Shown here piece after piece: positions 49,494 through 49,621 of a stretch of 49,621 nucleotides of DNA; the stretch's first letter is position 1, and every line of letters begins with the position of its first letter. The position numbers and the translations under genes are program-made. The notes beneath the pieces were generated by a model. The model saw only the letters and a list, made by a program, of their open reading frames with translations, made no database searches and was not told where the DNA came from. The DNA is from an uncultured Lachnospiraceae bacterium (GTDB lineage Bacteria > Bacillota > Clostridia > Lachnospirales > Lachnospiraceae). The DNA is taken from NCBI GenBank assembly GCA_910587765.1, contig CAJUNR010000033.1, forward strand, positions 1 to 49,621, in the 5' to 3' direction.

Positions 49494-49621
49494 TTACATC
49501 AACGGCTCCAGTTTCAGTGCCGGATGGTTCTTCTCGGTCAGGAAGGTAAGCAGTGTCTCGGGATCGGTTGCGATCGTCTCGTCGCCGATCATATCCGTGA
49601 AGTTGTCAATGTCATAAACTT
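49494..49621 (-). CDS. acsB: C-terminal end of acetyl-CoA synthase (partial)
   Basis: The window cuts the gene; only the last 41 codons and the stop are seen (VYDIDNFTDMIGDETIATD, then FLTEKNHPALKLEPLM). The ending with E.HPAL....M and the position just before acsD fit the acetyl-CoA synthase catalytic (alpha) subunit. The call rests on a short piece, so other cluster proteins are possible but less likely. Confidence 0.75.
   Translation of the reverse strand, partial: VYDIDNFTDMIGDETIATDPETLLTFLTEKNHPALKLEPLM

Noticed and set aside
1..49621. tRNA or rRNA genes
   Set aside because: No cloverleaf-like sequence with a T-loop GGTTCGA block or rRNA stretch was noticed on either strand; a dedicated scan was not possible.

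Overview
The window reads as chromosomal DNA of a strictly anaerobic, low-oxygen-adapted Firmicute, most likely an acetogenic member of the Clostridia (Lachnospiraceae-like). The support is a Wood-Ljungdahl gene cluster (carbonyl branch acsB-acsD-acsC-acsE-acsV plus the folate branch fhs-fchA-folD), a class III (oxygen-sensitive) ribonucleotide reductase, strong GGAGG ribosome binding sites, a lysine riboswitch in front of an NhaC-type carrier and many Gram-positive style regulators. Most of the backbone looks GC-rich. Several AT-rich islands (about 14.33-14.88, 22.8-25.0 and 28.3-29.25 kb) carry toxin-antitoxin remnants, a NUDIX protein and an alpha/beta hydrolase, and look acquired.

Layout. 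0-4.6 kb: a large secreted subtilisin-like protease with Ig-like repeats, preceded by a small membrane-anchored protein that resembles the protease's own propeptide. 4.7-6.6 kb: promoter, lysine riboswitch, terminator and a LysW-type transporter. 6.6-8.5 kb: ECF sigma factor operon with two membrane proteins. 8.6-11.9 kb: class III ribonucleotide reductase in which the glycyl-radical tail is a separate 52-residue gene between nrdD and nrdG, with a tandem NrdR box upstream. 11.9-16.1 kb: lipoprotein, kptA, brnTA, miaB, yitT on the minus strand. 16.2-16.45 kb: a complete 213-bp MITE-like element with 12-bp inverted ends and an 8-bp target duplication; diverged pieces of the same family lie at 1, 19.19, 29.34 and 38.57 kb. 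16.5-22.7 kb: SagB-type nitroreductase, an orphan carboxyltransferase under a palindromic operator, a second ECF sigma/anti-sigma operon whose sigma gene seems to start with AUC, and an SPFH protein with a ribbon-helix-helix partner. 22.8-29.3 kb: accessory zone with a broken hicA, hicB, a truncated toxin, NUDIX, Rrf2, an unknown protein pair, lyxose isomerase and an alpha/beta hydrolase framed by an inverted repeat. 29.5-38.5 kb: ABC-F protein, an amidase fused to a decayed deacetylase-like domain, a two-component system with secreted and membrane partners, and a PucR-type regulator. 38.6-49.6 kb: the Wood-Ljungdahl cluster, all on the minus strand.

How the genes work together. Formate is activated and reduced on tetrahydrofolate by Fhs, FchA and FolD. 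AcsE moves the methyl group to the corrinoid protein AcsCD, AcsV re-activates the corrinoid, and AcsB (only its C-terminus is in the window) joins methyl, CO and CoA. CO dehydrogenase, methylene-THF reductase and formate dehydrogenase are not in the window. Two small membrane proteins of unknown role sit inside this cluster between acsE and acsV.

The most unusual points are the split class III reductase, the protease with a free-standing propeptide-like partner, the AUC-start sigma factor, the MITE family, the membrane protein pair inside the acs operon, and the palindrome-controlled orphan carboxyltransferase. All calls come from reading the sequence; no database search was run.
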